Shown here piece by piece: positions 1-7,670 of a stretch of DNA of 43,357 nt; position 1 is the first letter of the stretch, and each line of letters starts with the position of its first letter. Made by a program: the position numbers and the translations under genes. This DNA is from Acidobacteria bacterium 28-9 (GTDB lineage: Bacteria; Acidobacteriota; Blastocatellia; Pyrinomonadales; Pyrinomonadaceae). The DNA lies in the NCBI GenBank assembly GCA_002050355.1, contig MWYY01000035.1:1-43357 (forward strand), read 5' to 3'. The notes beneath the pieces are model-generated. The model was not told the DNA's origin. It was given only the letters and a program-made list of their open reading frames with translations, and ran no database searches.

Positions 1-127
1 GTGGCTTTATGATGTTCGCACCTGAAAGGTGCGTCGCTCCTCCGCCCCTCGGTCTCGCCAATCTTGTTTTTCTCGGCTTGACTGGTTCGTGTAACTACCT
101 TGCCGATGACATTTGACGGAAAATATA
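1..127. repeat. 127-bp direct repeat, copy 1 (may extend beyond the window)
   Basis: Positions 1-127 recur without a visible mismatch at 397-523. Copy 1 begins at the window edge, so the true repeat may be longer. It contains a small hairpin (CGCACCTGAAAGGTGCG near 17-33). The two copies bracket an IS481 transposase fragment, so this looks like a dispersed or duplicated accessory repeat. Its function is unknown. Confidence 0.9.
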
Positions 128-134
128 ACCGAGA

Positions 135-350
135 TTAATCACCGCATCGGCGCGTGTCAGGTAATCGGGCGAGGCGCGAGACCTCGGCAATATCAATATG
201 AAAATAGCCAATCGGATAATGCGCAAACTTTTTCTTGACCGGCTTTTTATCGCCAACATCCGGCAGGCGGCTAATACCGTGCCGCCGCAACGAACGATGA
301 ATGGCGGAGCGAGTCAAATGAGCAATACTCTCTTGGCAGAAGGCGTATGA
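135..350 (-). pseudogene. IS481-family transposase fragment
   Basis: The minus strand reads an open frame whose core, RHGISRLP followed by YPIGYFHIDIAEV, is the hallmark start of the DDE catalytic domain of IS481-type transposases. The last Asp of FHID is the first catalytic residue of that family. Upstream residues (SIAHLTRSAIHR) also fit the helix-turn-helix to catalytic-domain linker. The frame is closed by stops at 351-353 and 135-137. Similarity ends just after DIAEV, where the family normally continues into the rest of the catalytic core. The fragment of about 71 codons lacks the N-terminal DNA-binding part and the other acidic residues, so it cannot be active. It lies exactly between the two 127-bp repeats. 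The family call rests on remembered motifs. Confidence 0.7.
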
Positions 351-381
351 AAATTAAGGCGCAACATAACAAGTAAAATGA

Positions 382-400
382 CCACCGCCAGAGGCGGTGG
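382..400. repeat. REP-like hairpin 1 (CCACCGCC-AGA-GGCGGTGG)
   Basis: A perfect 8-bp inverted repeat with an AGA loop, overlapping the left edge of the second 127-bp repeat. A related hairpin lies at 593-610 with a C-to-T change in one arm matched by a G-to-A change in the other, so base pairing is kept. This suggests a dispersed palindromic element rather than chance. Confidence 0.6.
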
Positions 401-523
401 CTTTATGATGTTCGCACCTGAAAGGTGCGTCGCTCCTCCGCCCCTCGGTCTCGCCAATCTTGTTTTTCTCGGCTTGACTGGTTCGTGTAACTACCTTGCC
501 GATGACATTTGACGGAAAATATA
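397..523. repeat. 127-bp direct repeat, copy 2
   Basis: Same sequence and orientation as 1-127. Identity stops at 524, where the flanks diverge (copy 1 continues into the IS481 fragment, copy 2 into a unique stretch). No convincing gene was seen in this copy or in 524-620. The short frames there have no recognisable motif. Confidence 0.9.
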
Positions 524-592
524 TTTGCTTGTTCTCAACTTTGAGAAGATATTTTGTTCTGGTTGCTGCCCGCGCCTCACTGCCTTGTAGAA

Positions 593-610
593 CCACTGCC
601 AGAGGCAGTA
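593..610. repeat. REP-like hairpin 2 (ACTGCC-AGA-GGCAGT)
   Basis: A palindrome with the same AGA loop and layout as the hairpin at 382-400. The C-G to T-A substitution in the stem is compensatory. Confidence 0.5.
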
Positions 611-614
611 GATT

Positions 615-728
615 GATTCTCTATTCAATGGACGTGAGGGCGAAACAGAGACTTTGTTATTTAGCTTGTCCGTTAAACCCGAAGTTGCGTGGATTCGGTT
701 TCGCCCCACGTCATCTCAAGCGTTGGGC
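615..728 (+). other. attC-like recombination site A (left end degenerate)
   Basis: The right end GTTGGGC (722-728) fits the integron R' consensus GTTRRRY and is preceded by CTCAAGC, as in classical attC sites. The inner arms 630-646 and 698-714 pair over about 15 bp, with a single unpaired A in the left arm. That matches the extrahelical base of attC hairpins. The expected R'' box near 615-622 is degenerate. TTGGGC at this cassette border is complementary to GCCCAA of the R'' box at 1799-1804, as expected for the two ends of one cassette. The site call is inference from structure. Confidence 0.55.
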
Positions 729-794
729 TTCTATCTGTGGCGTTGTATGTATGCAATAATTTGAAGATAAGTCTTTTCAAAACGGAGGTCTGGG

Positions 795-1742
795 ATGGCA
801 AAATACCGAAACGAACTGCCGCAATTATCTAATAAAATCTTTCTCACTGACGGCGGCATTGAAACTACTCTTATCTTTCATGAAAATCTGGAATTACCCG
901 ACTTCGCCGCCTTCCATCTGTTGAAAAACGTGGAAGGCTATGAAGCCTTACGGAAATACTTCCGCACGTACGGCTCTTTGGCGCAAAAATACAGAGTCGG
1001 GTTTATACTTGAAAGCCCAACGTGGCGCGCTAATCCCGATTGGGGCGCAAAACTAGGCTATTCCAAAAGCGCGTTGGCTGACGCGAACTGTAAAGCCATT
1101 GAGCTGGTTAATAAGATTCGGAGCGAATTCGAGAACGAAACAACCAAGACAGTGATTAGCGGCTGTGTCGGTCCGCGCGGGGACGGATACAATCCGACCG
1201 ATGTAATGTCTGCTGAAGAATCTCAACAGTATCACACGGCGCAAATCAAAACCTTCAGCGAAACTGATGCTGATATGGTCACAGCTATAACGATGAACTA
1301 TGTCGAAGAAGCAATCGGAATTGCGCGAGCAGCCGAATCAATCGGTATGCCCGTAGCGATTTCCTTTACTGTCGAGACGGACGGCAAACTGCCCACCGGT
1401 CAGACTCTCAAAGCTGCCATCGAAAGCGTGGACGAAGCCACATCAAATGCTCCCGCTTATTATATGATTAACTGCGCTCATCCCACGCACTTTGAAAATG
1501 TCTTGATCGCCGGTGAACCCTGGTTAGAAAGAATTCGCGGTATTCGAGCCAACGCATCCGCCAAGAGCCATGCCGAACTCAATGACAGCGAAGAACTCGA
1601 CGAGGGCAATCCAATAGAATTAGGTCGTCAACACCGCGAACTTTCGAGTAAATTGAAGAACCTCAACGTGCTTGGTGGTTGTTGCGGGACAGATCACCGT
1701 CACGTTGAAGAGATTTGCAAGGCGGTGTTATTCTATAGTTAA
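795..1742 (+). CDS. homocysteine S-methyltransferase family protein
   Basis: A 315-residue single-domain protein of the zinc-dependent homocysteine S-methyltransferase (Pfam S-methyl_trans) family, a usual length for MmuM-type enzymes. These move a methyl group from S-methylmethionine or a related donor to homocysteine, giving methionine in the cytoplasm. Seen: the N-terminal DGGIETTL strand-turn, INCAHP around residue 227 (first zinc cysteine), and NVLGGCCGTD near residue 293 (the paired zinc cysteines). A good ribosome site (GGAGG, 784-788) supports the ATG at 795. The donor cannot be inferred, and BHMT-like members share the same motifs. The gene stands alone between two attC-like palindromes and has no metabolic link to its neighbours, which fits a mobile gene cassette. 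Confidence 0.88.
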   Translation: MAKYRNELPQLSNKIFLTDGGIETTLIFHENLELPDFAAFHLLKNVEGYEALRKYFRTYGSLAQKYRVGFILESPTWRANPDWGAKLGYSKSALADANCKAIELVNKIRSEFENETTKTVISGCVGPRGDGYNPTDVMSAEESQQYHTAQIKTFSETDADMVTAITMNYVEEAIGIARAAESIGMPVAISFTVETDGKLPTGQTLKAAIESVDEATSNAPAYYMINCAHPTHFENVLIAGEPWLERIRGIRANASAKSHAELNDSEELDEGNPIELGRQHRELSSKLKNLNVLGGCCGTDHRHVEEICKAVLFYS

Positions 1743-1798
1743 AACATCATTTGAAGAGGATTTGGGTAAAATTGGGGCGTGATATAAGTTGCGGCGAA

Positions 1799-1892
1799 GC
1801 CCAATATATCATTGGATGTGAGGTAAAAACAGCGACGTTGTTTCTAGGTTAGGTTGCATGTGTTTTTGCCCGCGTCAATTCGGGCGTTCGCT
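1799..1892 (+). other. attC-like recombination site B
   Basis: The left box GCCCAAT (1799-1805) is one base off the R'' consensus RYYYAAC. The right box GTTCGCT (1886-1892) keeps the essential GTT. The inner arms (1814-1830 with 1861-1878) pair through GATGTG(A)GG.AAAAAC, again with one extra A in the left arm and G-T type mismatches. The site begins 56 bp after the methyltransferase stop and is followed by the kelch gene, the order expected in a cassette array. Confidence 0.55.
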
Positions 1893-1997
1893 TGTGATTG
1901 GTAAGCGAGCTAGGAACGCATCAATCTTTTTCGGGAAGAAAATCCCGAAATATTTTGTCTAAATTATCGTCAACTGCAACTACTTGGGAGAAATACT

Positions 1998-3149
1998 ATG
2001 AAAAACTTAAAAAACCAAATGTTGTTTTTTCTAATGCTGTCGATGACTTTCGTTTTTGCTCCAAGTTGTCGCGCTCAAGTTGCAACCGATGAACGAAAGA
2101 CGCAAACCAATTTTGCCCGTGAAGGAGTTGTCAGTTCAATTCGTAATATGACCGCTAAACGAGCGGCGCACACGGCGACCTTACTCGACAACGGCAAAGT
2201 TTTGATTGCGGGCGGTTTTGTCGGCAATGGCGGCGGTTTGTCTAGTGTTGAACTGTTTGACCCGACGAGCAACACTTTTACATCGGCGGAAAATTTGACA
2301 TCCGCTCGCGCCGGTCATACGGCGACACGGCTTCCGAACGGAAAGATCTTAATTGCGGGCGGCTACAACGGCGATTATCTGAACAGCGCGGAAGTCTTTG
2401 ACCCGACCACGAACAGATTCTCGTCAGCCGGACGAATGGTTACAGCGCGAAGCGGTCATGTCGCCACGCTTTTGAACGACGGCAAAGTTCTTCTGGCTGG
2501 CGGCGTTGGAACGGGCTGGACGTTTTTGGCGGACGCTGAATTGTATGACCCAAAGACCAACACTTTTTCGGCGACGGGCGGAATGACGGCGGCGCGTGAA
2601 TCGCACACGGCGACTTTGCTCAAAGACGGAAAGGTGCTGATTGCAGGCGGTCATAAGGACAGACGTTCGGCAATTACAATTTATACAAGCACCGAAATTT
2701 ACAATCCCGCGAACGGGACTTTTACGGCTGCCGGAAATTTAACCGTTAAGCGACACAAGCACGATGCTACGTTGCTGGCAGACGGCAGAGTTTTAATCGT
2801 CGGCGGCTCGGACGAGCGCGACGGCGACGGTGCTTATCAAAATGCGGAAGTCTTCAATCCGGGAGGCGGCAGCTTTACGGCTGTCAAAAACAATATGAAC
2901 TTTGCCCGTTACAAATTGCAAGGCACGGCGATACTCCTGAAGAACGGCAAGATTTTGATTGCAGGCGGCGCAAATCGGGCAGAAGTGTTTGACCCCAAGA
3001 CCAATAGTTTCTCATTTACAGGCGGCGATATGGGAACGAAACGATTGTTTGCGACGGCAACGCTTTTGAAAAACGGACAGGTTTTAATTACGGGCGGCTA
3101 CACGGATGGCAACATAGTCAGCGCAAACGCTTGGATTTATCGGGCGTGA
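1998..3149 (+). CDS. secreted kelch-repeat beta-propeller protein
   Basis: A 383-residue protein. The N-terminus (Met-Lys, a hydrophobic stretch to about residue 22, then PSCRAQ) looks like a signal peptide. A lipobox reading is possible because of the Cys, but the preceding residues fit it poorly. From about residue 50 to the end there are seven tandem repeats of roughly 45 residues with the pattern HTATLL..GKVLIAGG followed by AE.FDP.TN.F, typical of kelch/galactose-oxidase-like propellers. Seven repeats would close a seven-bladed propeller. No catalytic domain is attached, so a binding or structural role outside the cytoplasm is the safest reading. The ribosome site GGGAG (1986-1990) supports the ATG at 1998. 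The gene ends 17 bp before attC-like site C, a spacing typical of integron cassettes. Confidence 0.85.
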   Translation: MKNLKNQMLFFLMLSMTFVFAPSCRAQVATDERKTQTNFAREGVVSSIRNMTAKRAAHTATLLDNGKVLIAGGFVGNGGGLSSVELFDPTSNTFTSAENLTSARAGHTATRLPNGKILIAGGYNGDYLNSAEVFDPTTNRFSSAGRMVTARSGHVATLLNDGKVLLAGGVGTGWTFLADAELYDPKTNTFSATGGMTAARESHTATLLKDGKVLIAGGHKDRRSAITIYTSTEIYNPANGTFTAAGNLTVKRHKHDATLLADGRVLIVGGSDERDGDGAYQNAEVFNPGGGSFTAVKNNMNFARYKLQGTAILLKNGKILIAGGANRAEVFDPKTNSFSFTGGDMGTKRLFATATLLKNGQVLITGGYTDGNIVSANAWIYRA

Positions 3150-3166
3150 TTTTCCCTGAACGCGCC

Positions 3167-3281
3167 GTCGAACAATTCAATGGACGTGAGGGGCGCGGGC
3201 AGCGACTTTCTTGTTACGTTGCGTATTAAACTTTAGCTAGTCCGTTGCCGGTTTTGCGCCGCGTCATCTTCGCCGTTCGAC
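3167..3281 (+). other. attC-like recombination site C (best-preserved ends)
   Basis: The left box GTCGAAC (3167-3173) followed by AATTC is nearly the classical attC start (GTCTAAC-AATTC). The right box GTTCGAC (3275-3281) is its exact inverse complement. The inner parts GGACGTGAGG and GCGTCATCTTC are shared with sites A and B. The length of 115 bp is within the attC range. The isochorismatase gene starts 46 bp downstream. Finding the same palindrome between three unrelated genes is the evidence for an array. Confidence 0.6.
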
Positions 3282-3327
3282 AGCTTAACTTGTATAATCG
3301 GCGAACGAAAATTAAGCTAATTCTATT

Positions 3328-3867
3328 ATGAACAAAGATACAGCATTGTTGATTATTGATGTTCAGAACGGCGTTGTAGATTGGTCACAACCTTCATCCA
3401 ACGGAAACGAAGTTCTAAAAAGTATCAGTAGCTTGCTGACTAAAGCACGGGAGTCGAATGCTTCGGTTATTTACATTCAACACGATGGAGAAGATGGTGG
3501 ACGGCTTGCCATAGGTTCATCAGGTTGGGAAATCCATTCTGAAATTGCTCCCATTGACGGAGAGTTAATCATTCGCAAGCGTGCGTCAGACTCGTTCTAC
3601 GAAACGCCGCTCAAAGATGAACTGGACAAAAAGGGAATCGAGCACCTTGTCGTCGTTGGTTGCAGAACACAGTTTTGTGTGGACACAACTTGTCGAAGCG
3701 CAACGAGTTTAGGCTATAACGTAACGCTGGCTAAAGACGCTCATACTACAATGGATGACGTTTTGACAGCCGCGCAGATAATCACTCATCACAACTCGAC
3801 GCTTGATGACTTTGGTAATGATAGATATGTAATCACGGCAAAGGAATCGAAGGAAATAGCTTTTTAA
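3328..3867 (+). CDS. isochorismatase-family cysteine hydrolase
   Basis: A 179-residue protein with the compact fold of the isochorismatase-like hydrolases. The expected catalytic triad is visible: Asp in LLIIDVQNG (about residue 10), Lys in IIRKRASDSF (about residue 91), and Cys in GCRTQFCVDTT (about residue 117). Family members hydrolyse amides or vinyl ethers (isochorismate, nicotinamide, N-carbamoyl compounds). The substrate cannot be told here, and no siderophore or NAD genes lie nearby. The gene follows attC-like site C as the third cassette gene. No fourth attC-like site is seen in the 31 bp before the convergent gene end at 3899, so the array seems truncated there. No strong terminator is seen between the two stops. 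Confidence 0.88.
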   Translation: MNKDTALLIIDVQNGVVDWSQPSSNGNEVLKSISSLLTKARESNASVIYIQHDGEDGGRLAIGSSGWEIHSEIAPIDGELIIRKRASDSFYETPLKDELDKKGIEHLVVVGCRTQFCVDTTCRSATSLGYNVTLAKDAHTTMDDVLTAAQIITHHNSTLDDFGNDRYVITAKESKEIAF

Positions 3868-3898
3868 TAACTGGCATACTCCGGGTTATTTACTTGGG

Positions 3899-5704
3899 TT
3901 ATTCAAAGTCGAGCGGCTCGATTTTCAGTGATGCTTGTTTGAGCGAAACTTCCGTGTCCTTGCAAATAATTTTGATTTGTTTGAGTCTCTGCGGATCGAT
4001 TATGCGAAACGAGATTAAAATTTCGTCAATGCTGTGGTCGTGGCAAATCTTTGCCAGCGAGCCGTTTCCGCCAAAGACGCGCAATCCGTGGATGACTTTA
4101 TCTTTTTTCAGCGGGTCGTCGTCGACAAAACCGACGGGCGCGTAATCCCAGCTCGGATTGTTTTTCAACTCGCGCAAAACCATCTCGCCGCCGTCGCCCG
4201 CGCCGTAAATCAAAACCTTTCGTCCTTCTTTGGAAATCGGCGAGGGCAGAAGCTGGCGCATCAAGCGAAACGCCATACGGCTTCCCATAAGCGAAAAAAA
4301 CAAAATCAGCGCGTTAACAACAAAAACAGTCCGCGAGTAAAATTGAAAGCGGTACAAAAGTAAAATCGCCAGAATGCTCAGTATAGAGCCGAGCGCAACG
4401 CCTTTCAAATAAGTAACAAAATCCTGAATGCTCGTATAACGCCAGATGCCGCGGTAAACGCCGACGATGAGAAACGCGGAAAGCTGCAAAACTACTAAAA
4501 TCGGCAGCGATTTGACAAAAAGTATCCAGGTTTCGCTTTGTTCAAAAGAGCCGAAAATCAAAATATACGAACTGTAATACGCAAGCGCAATCAAAATCGC
4601 ATCCAGTAGGACTTCAAAAATTCGTCGCTTGTGCGAAAGATTTACAAGAAACCCGAAACCGACTTTGTTTTGCAGCGCGAGCGCTTCGTCCTGCTCTTTA
4701 TAAACCTTAACTTTTGAGAGATATACGCCGACAATCGTCAAAATTAAAGTAAAAGCCGCAATCAGCGCGAAACTTTGCGTAGTTTCAATTTGATTAACGA
4801 GTAAGGAAAGCGCGCCGGCAGCGATTGCCAGAGCATAAAGCAGCAAAACCGCGTTTCTTTCCGAAAGTCCGAGCGCGACTAATCGGTGCGATGTATGGTC
4901 GCGCCCGCCTTCGGACGCTTTTCGCCCCCAGATTTTCCGCAGAACCGTAACAAAAGTAGTATCAAAAATCGGTACGACAAGAATCAGCGCGGGAACCGCC
5001 AAAACTGAAACGACACTTCTCGAACGTCCGCCGACCTGTGTCATCAAAACCGCGCTTGACAGAAAAAATCCGACAAACATCGAGCCGCAGTCGCCCATAA
5101 AAATCGAAGCCGGGTTAAAGTTAAATACCAGAAACCCGACGAGCGCGCCGATAAAAACCGAGACCAAAAGCATTTCGTCGGTTTGTCCGCTCGCGCCAAA
5201 TCCGATTGCCAGAGTAATGGCGGCGATGGCTGAAATTCCGGCGGCAAGCCCGTCCATATTGTCGAGAAGATTTACCGCATTCGTGATGCCGATAAGCCAG
5301 AAAGCAGTGATGGCAATGTTAAGAATTTCCGAATTAGTCAACGGCAGAGCCAACCCGAAACCGACGATTATGCCGACGCCGATGAATTGTCCGACAAGTT
5401 TTTGATAAGGCTTGATGTGAAGAATGTCATCAATCAATCCGACAAGAAAGAGAACGGTGCTGCCGGCGAGGATAACCAGCGATTCTTTCGTAAAGGGAAC
5501 GGCGAGAGCATAAACCAAAACGGTCGTCAAAAAAATCGCCGCGCCGCCCATCATCGCCGTCGGACGCTTATGCCAGCGGTCTGCTTTCGGCGCAGCAACA
5601 TAACCGTAACGCCGCGCCACAGCGCGAATCACATACGTCGAGACAATTGACAGCAAAAATGAAAAGACAAAAGCGAAAAGCACCTTTATCTGTGGAGTGA
5701 ACAT
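3899..5704 (-). CDS. WecA/TagO-type polyprenyl-P sugar-1-P transferase fused to a FlaA1-like CoA-binding half
   Basis: A fusion of about 601 residues. The N-terminal half (about 1-345) is a multi-span UDP-HexNAc:undecaprenyl-phosphate sugar-1-phosphate transferase of the MraY/WecA family, with NLLDNMDGLAAG, FNPASIFMGDCGSMF and the His-rich loop GGRDHTSHRL. It should start glycan assembly on the lipid carrier at the inner membrane. From about residue 360 come more hydrophobic helices and then a Rossmann CoA-binding_3-like domain (YGAGDGGEMVLREL, VGFVDDDP), as in the N-terminal part of FlaA1/WbpM/CapD proteins. The dehydratase domain that normally follows is missing, and the protein ends soon after. 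An ATG at 5704 with GGAGAGG about 10 bases upstream is preferred over the TTG at 5722. It is the last gene of the minus-strand operon. Confidence 0.85.
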   Translation of the reverse strand: MFTPQIKVLFAFVFSFLLSIVSTYVIRAVARRYGYVAAPKADRWHKRPTAMMGGAAIFLTTVLVYALAVPFTKESLVILAGSTVLFLVGLIDDILHIKPYQKLVGQFIGVGIIVGFGLALPLTNSEILNIAITAFWLIGITNAVNLLDNMDGLAAGISAIAAITLAIGFGASGQTDEMLLVSVFIGALVGFLVFNFNPASIFMGDCGSMFVGFFLSSAVLMTQVGGRSRSVVSVLAVPALILVVPIFDTTFVTVLRKIWGRKASEGGRDHTSHRLVALGLSERNAVLLLYALAIAAGALSLLVNQIETTQSFALIAAFTLILTIVGVYLSKVKVYKEQDEALALQNKVGFGFLVNLSHKRRIFEVLLDAILIALAYYSSYILIFGSFEQSETWILFVKSLPILVVLQLSAFLIVGVYRGIWRYTSIQDFVTYLKGVALGSILSILAILLLYRFQFYSRTVFVVNALILFFSLMGSRMAFRLMRQLLPSPISKEGRKVLIYGAGDGGEMVLRELKNNPSWDYAPVGFVDDDPLKKDKVIHGLRVFGGNGSLAKICHDHSIDEILISFRIIDPQRLKQIKIICKDTEVSLKQASLKIEPLDFE

Positions 5705-5740
5705 AAAAATCAGCCTCTCCAAAAAGGTTTTAGAATGAAT

Positions 5741-6946
5741 TCAAATTCGCGCGTTAAATTTTTCAATTCTTTCAGAATGTTGATTCAGAAGCATATCATA
5801 AACTTCGGCAATTTCTTTGACCATTGTTTCAGCACGAAACATTGGATCAACGTGCCGACGCCCGTTTTCGCCCATCTGCGCCCGCAAATCCGCGTCTTTC
5901 AGAAGGCGTGAAACGCTTTCGGCTAATCCTTTGTTATCATACGCCTCGACCAGATAACCGGTTTTATCGTTAATCACCACTTCCGGCGCGCCGTCAATAT
6001 CAAAGGAAACACATGGTTTGCCCATCGCCAGAGCTTGCGGCAAAACACGCGGCAAACCTTCCCTGAGCGACGTATGAACGACGACATCCATTGCCGAAAT
6101 CATTTCAGGTATTCGCTCGCGGTCAATCAAACCGGCGAACACGAAATTTTCTAAAATGCCGTAATCGCTTGCACGTTTTTGAAGATGTTCCAGCAGAATT
6201 CCGTCGCCGATGAGAAAAAATCGCACATCGGGAACGCGCTTGACGATTTCCGGCGCGGCGTCCATCAATTGGTCGTGTCCCTTGAGCGGAAAAAGTCGGG
6301 CGATTTTGCCGACGACGGGCGCGTCTTCTGGAATTCCAAACTCGCTCCGCACCTTTCGGCTGTCAAATTTTGCATTCAAAAACCAATCGAGTTCCATCCC
6401 GCTGTAAATCGTGCGAAATTTTTCCGGCTTATCAACTCCGGCGGCGACCGCTTTATCAACAATAATCTGCGAAACGCTGATAAAAAAATCGGTTATCGGC
6501 GCACACATTTTTTTTATCCCGCGCCACGATTTGTTGATAAACCAAGGCTGGTAATCGTGAAAAACAAGACTATGCAGAGTGTGAACGATTATCGGCGTTC
6601 CGGCGAGCCACGCGGCAATGCGTCCTAAAACTCCGGCTTTTGACGAATGCGTGTGAACGATGTGGTAACGCCCTTTGCGAATAAGACGGTAAATTTTCCG
6701 AAAAGCAATTAAATCCGACAATGGATTGATGCTTCTGCCCATTTCGGGAACGACAATCAGACAGGATTTTTCACGCGCCATCGAGAGCAATTCGCCTTCA
6801 CGCCCCCGGTCAATCCCGCTCATCAGAGTTACTTCGTATTCCGGCATCGCATCGAGACCGATGACCGAAAGCAGCGTATTTTCTTGCGCTCCGCCGACAA
6901 TCATTCGCGTTATGATGTGCAGAACGCGGATTGGTTTTGCGTCCAC
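5741..6946 (-). CDS. family 4 glycosyltransferase (GT-B)
   Basis: A 401-residue cytoplasmic or membrane-associated glycosyltransferase. The N-terminal Rossmann part opens VLHIITRMIVGGAQENTL with the glycine-rich acceptor loop. The C-terminal donor-binding part has VGKIARLFPLKGHDQLMDAA and, near residues 300-330, HTSLREGLPRVLPQALAMG, which carries the EX7E-type element typical of GT4. It should transfer a nucleotide-activated sugar to the lipid-linked chain. Donor and linkage cannot be read from sequence. The start is a GTG with AAGGAA about 15 bases upstream. It lies 36 bp upstream of the initiating transferase gene in the same operon. Confidence 0.9.
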   Translation of the reverse strand: MDAKPIRVLHIITRMIVGGAQENTLLSVIGLDAMPEYEVTLMSGIDRGREGELLSMAREKSCLIVVPEMGRSINPLSDLIAFRKIYRLIRKGRYHIVHTHSSKAGVLGRIAAWLAGTPIIVHTLHSLVFHDYQPWFINKSWRGIKKMCAPITDFFISVSQIIVDKAVAAGVDKPEKFRTIYSGMELDWFLNAKFDSRKVRSEFGIPEDAPVVGKIARLFPLKGHDQLMDAAPEIVKRVPDVRFFLIGDGILLEHLQKRASDYGILENFVFAGLIDRERIPEMISAMDVVVHTSLREGLPRVLPQALAMGKPCVSFDIDGAPEVVINDKTGYLVEAYDNKGLAESVSRLLKDADLRAQMGENGRRHVDPMFRAETMVKEIAEVYDMLLNQHSERIEKFNARI

Positions 6947-6993
6947 GCCAGTTTTTTATTCCTTAAATTTTCTTTGTAAATGTTCGGGTAAAT

Positions 6994-7665
6994 TCAAACG
7001 TTTGCCACGATTAAATAATCGCGGTCGAGATTTATCCATTCGTAATCGGTAATGCCTGCTTCAGCGAGAATTTTTTTAACCCGTTCTTCACGATAAAGAA
7101 AAAGCGGCGTTCCTTTCATCCAAAAACGCAGGCGGCGCACCGGCACGCGAAATTCGACGGCTTTCGGAAAACTCAAAATCATTTTGCCTTTCGTCAGTTC
7201 GCGCATCTTACTGATAATTGGTACGGGATTTTCAATGTAATCAAAAAATCCGTTGGCGGTCGAAGCATCAAACGGCGCTTCCGCATCATCAACAATTTCG
7301 GGAAATGCGCCGACGCGAAACTCACAGCGGTCAGCGACATTTTGTTCTTTGGCAAGCTCTTCGGCGATGTCAATCATCAGTTTGGCGAAATCTACGCCGA
7401 TGACTTTCGCTGCGCCTTCTTTTGCGAACGCCAGACAAAATCTGCCCGAGCCGCAGCCGACATCCAGGATTTTTTTGCCCGCAAACGGTCGCAATTTCTC
7501 GACGTTTATTTCAAGCCGCTTCTGCACGACCCCGCGCCAGAAATCGTCTATAAATTTTCCGACAAAACCTTTTTCCGTTTTGTAAATCGCGTCGAACCGC
7601 TGGGCGTCCTCGTCAAAATGGTCGCGCACTTTGCGCTCGACATCGTTGGTTGTTTGATTTGACAT
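6994..7665 (-). CDS. class I SAM-dependent methyltransferase
   Basis: A 223-residue protein with the Rossmann-like SAM-binding core: KILDVGCGSGRFCLAFA near residue 69 (motif I), VIGVDFAKLMIDIA (motif II), and FDYIENPVPIISKM after it. The N-terminal 60 residues are charged and helical. Its place inside the glycan operon, 5 bp after the deacetylase gene, suggests methylation of a sugar or a lipid-linked intermediate. Small-molecule methyltransferases of the same fold cannot be excluded. No membrane segment or signal peptide is seen. Confidence 0.85.
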   Translation of the reverse strand: MSNQTTNDVERKVRDHFDEDAQRFDAIYKTEKGFVGKFIDDFWRGVVQKRLEINVEKLRPFAGKKILDVGCGSGRFCLAFAKEGAAKVIGVDFAKLMIDIAEELAKEQNVADRCEFRVGAFPEIVDDAEAPFDASTANGFFDYIENPVPIISKMRELTKGKMILSFPKAVEFRVPVRRLRFWMKGTPLFLYREERVKKILAEAGITDYEWINLDRDYLIVANV

Positions 7666-7670
7666 AAAAT

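Noticed and set aside
1..523. CRISPR or integrated phage attachment sites from the 127-bp repeat
   Set aside because: Only two long copies with a transposase scrap between them, and no integrase or spacer pattern.
496..759. A small plus-strand gene overlapping attC-like site A
   Set aside because: It has no ribosome site or family motif and runs through a repeat and the palindrome.
3868..3898. A fourth attC-like site closing the isochorismatase cassette
   Set aside because: Only 31 bases separate the two convergent stops and no GTT box palindrome is present.
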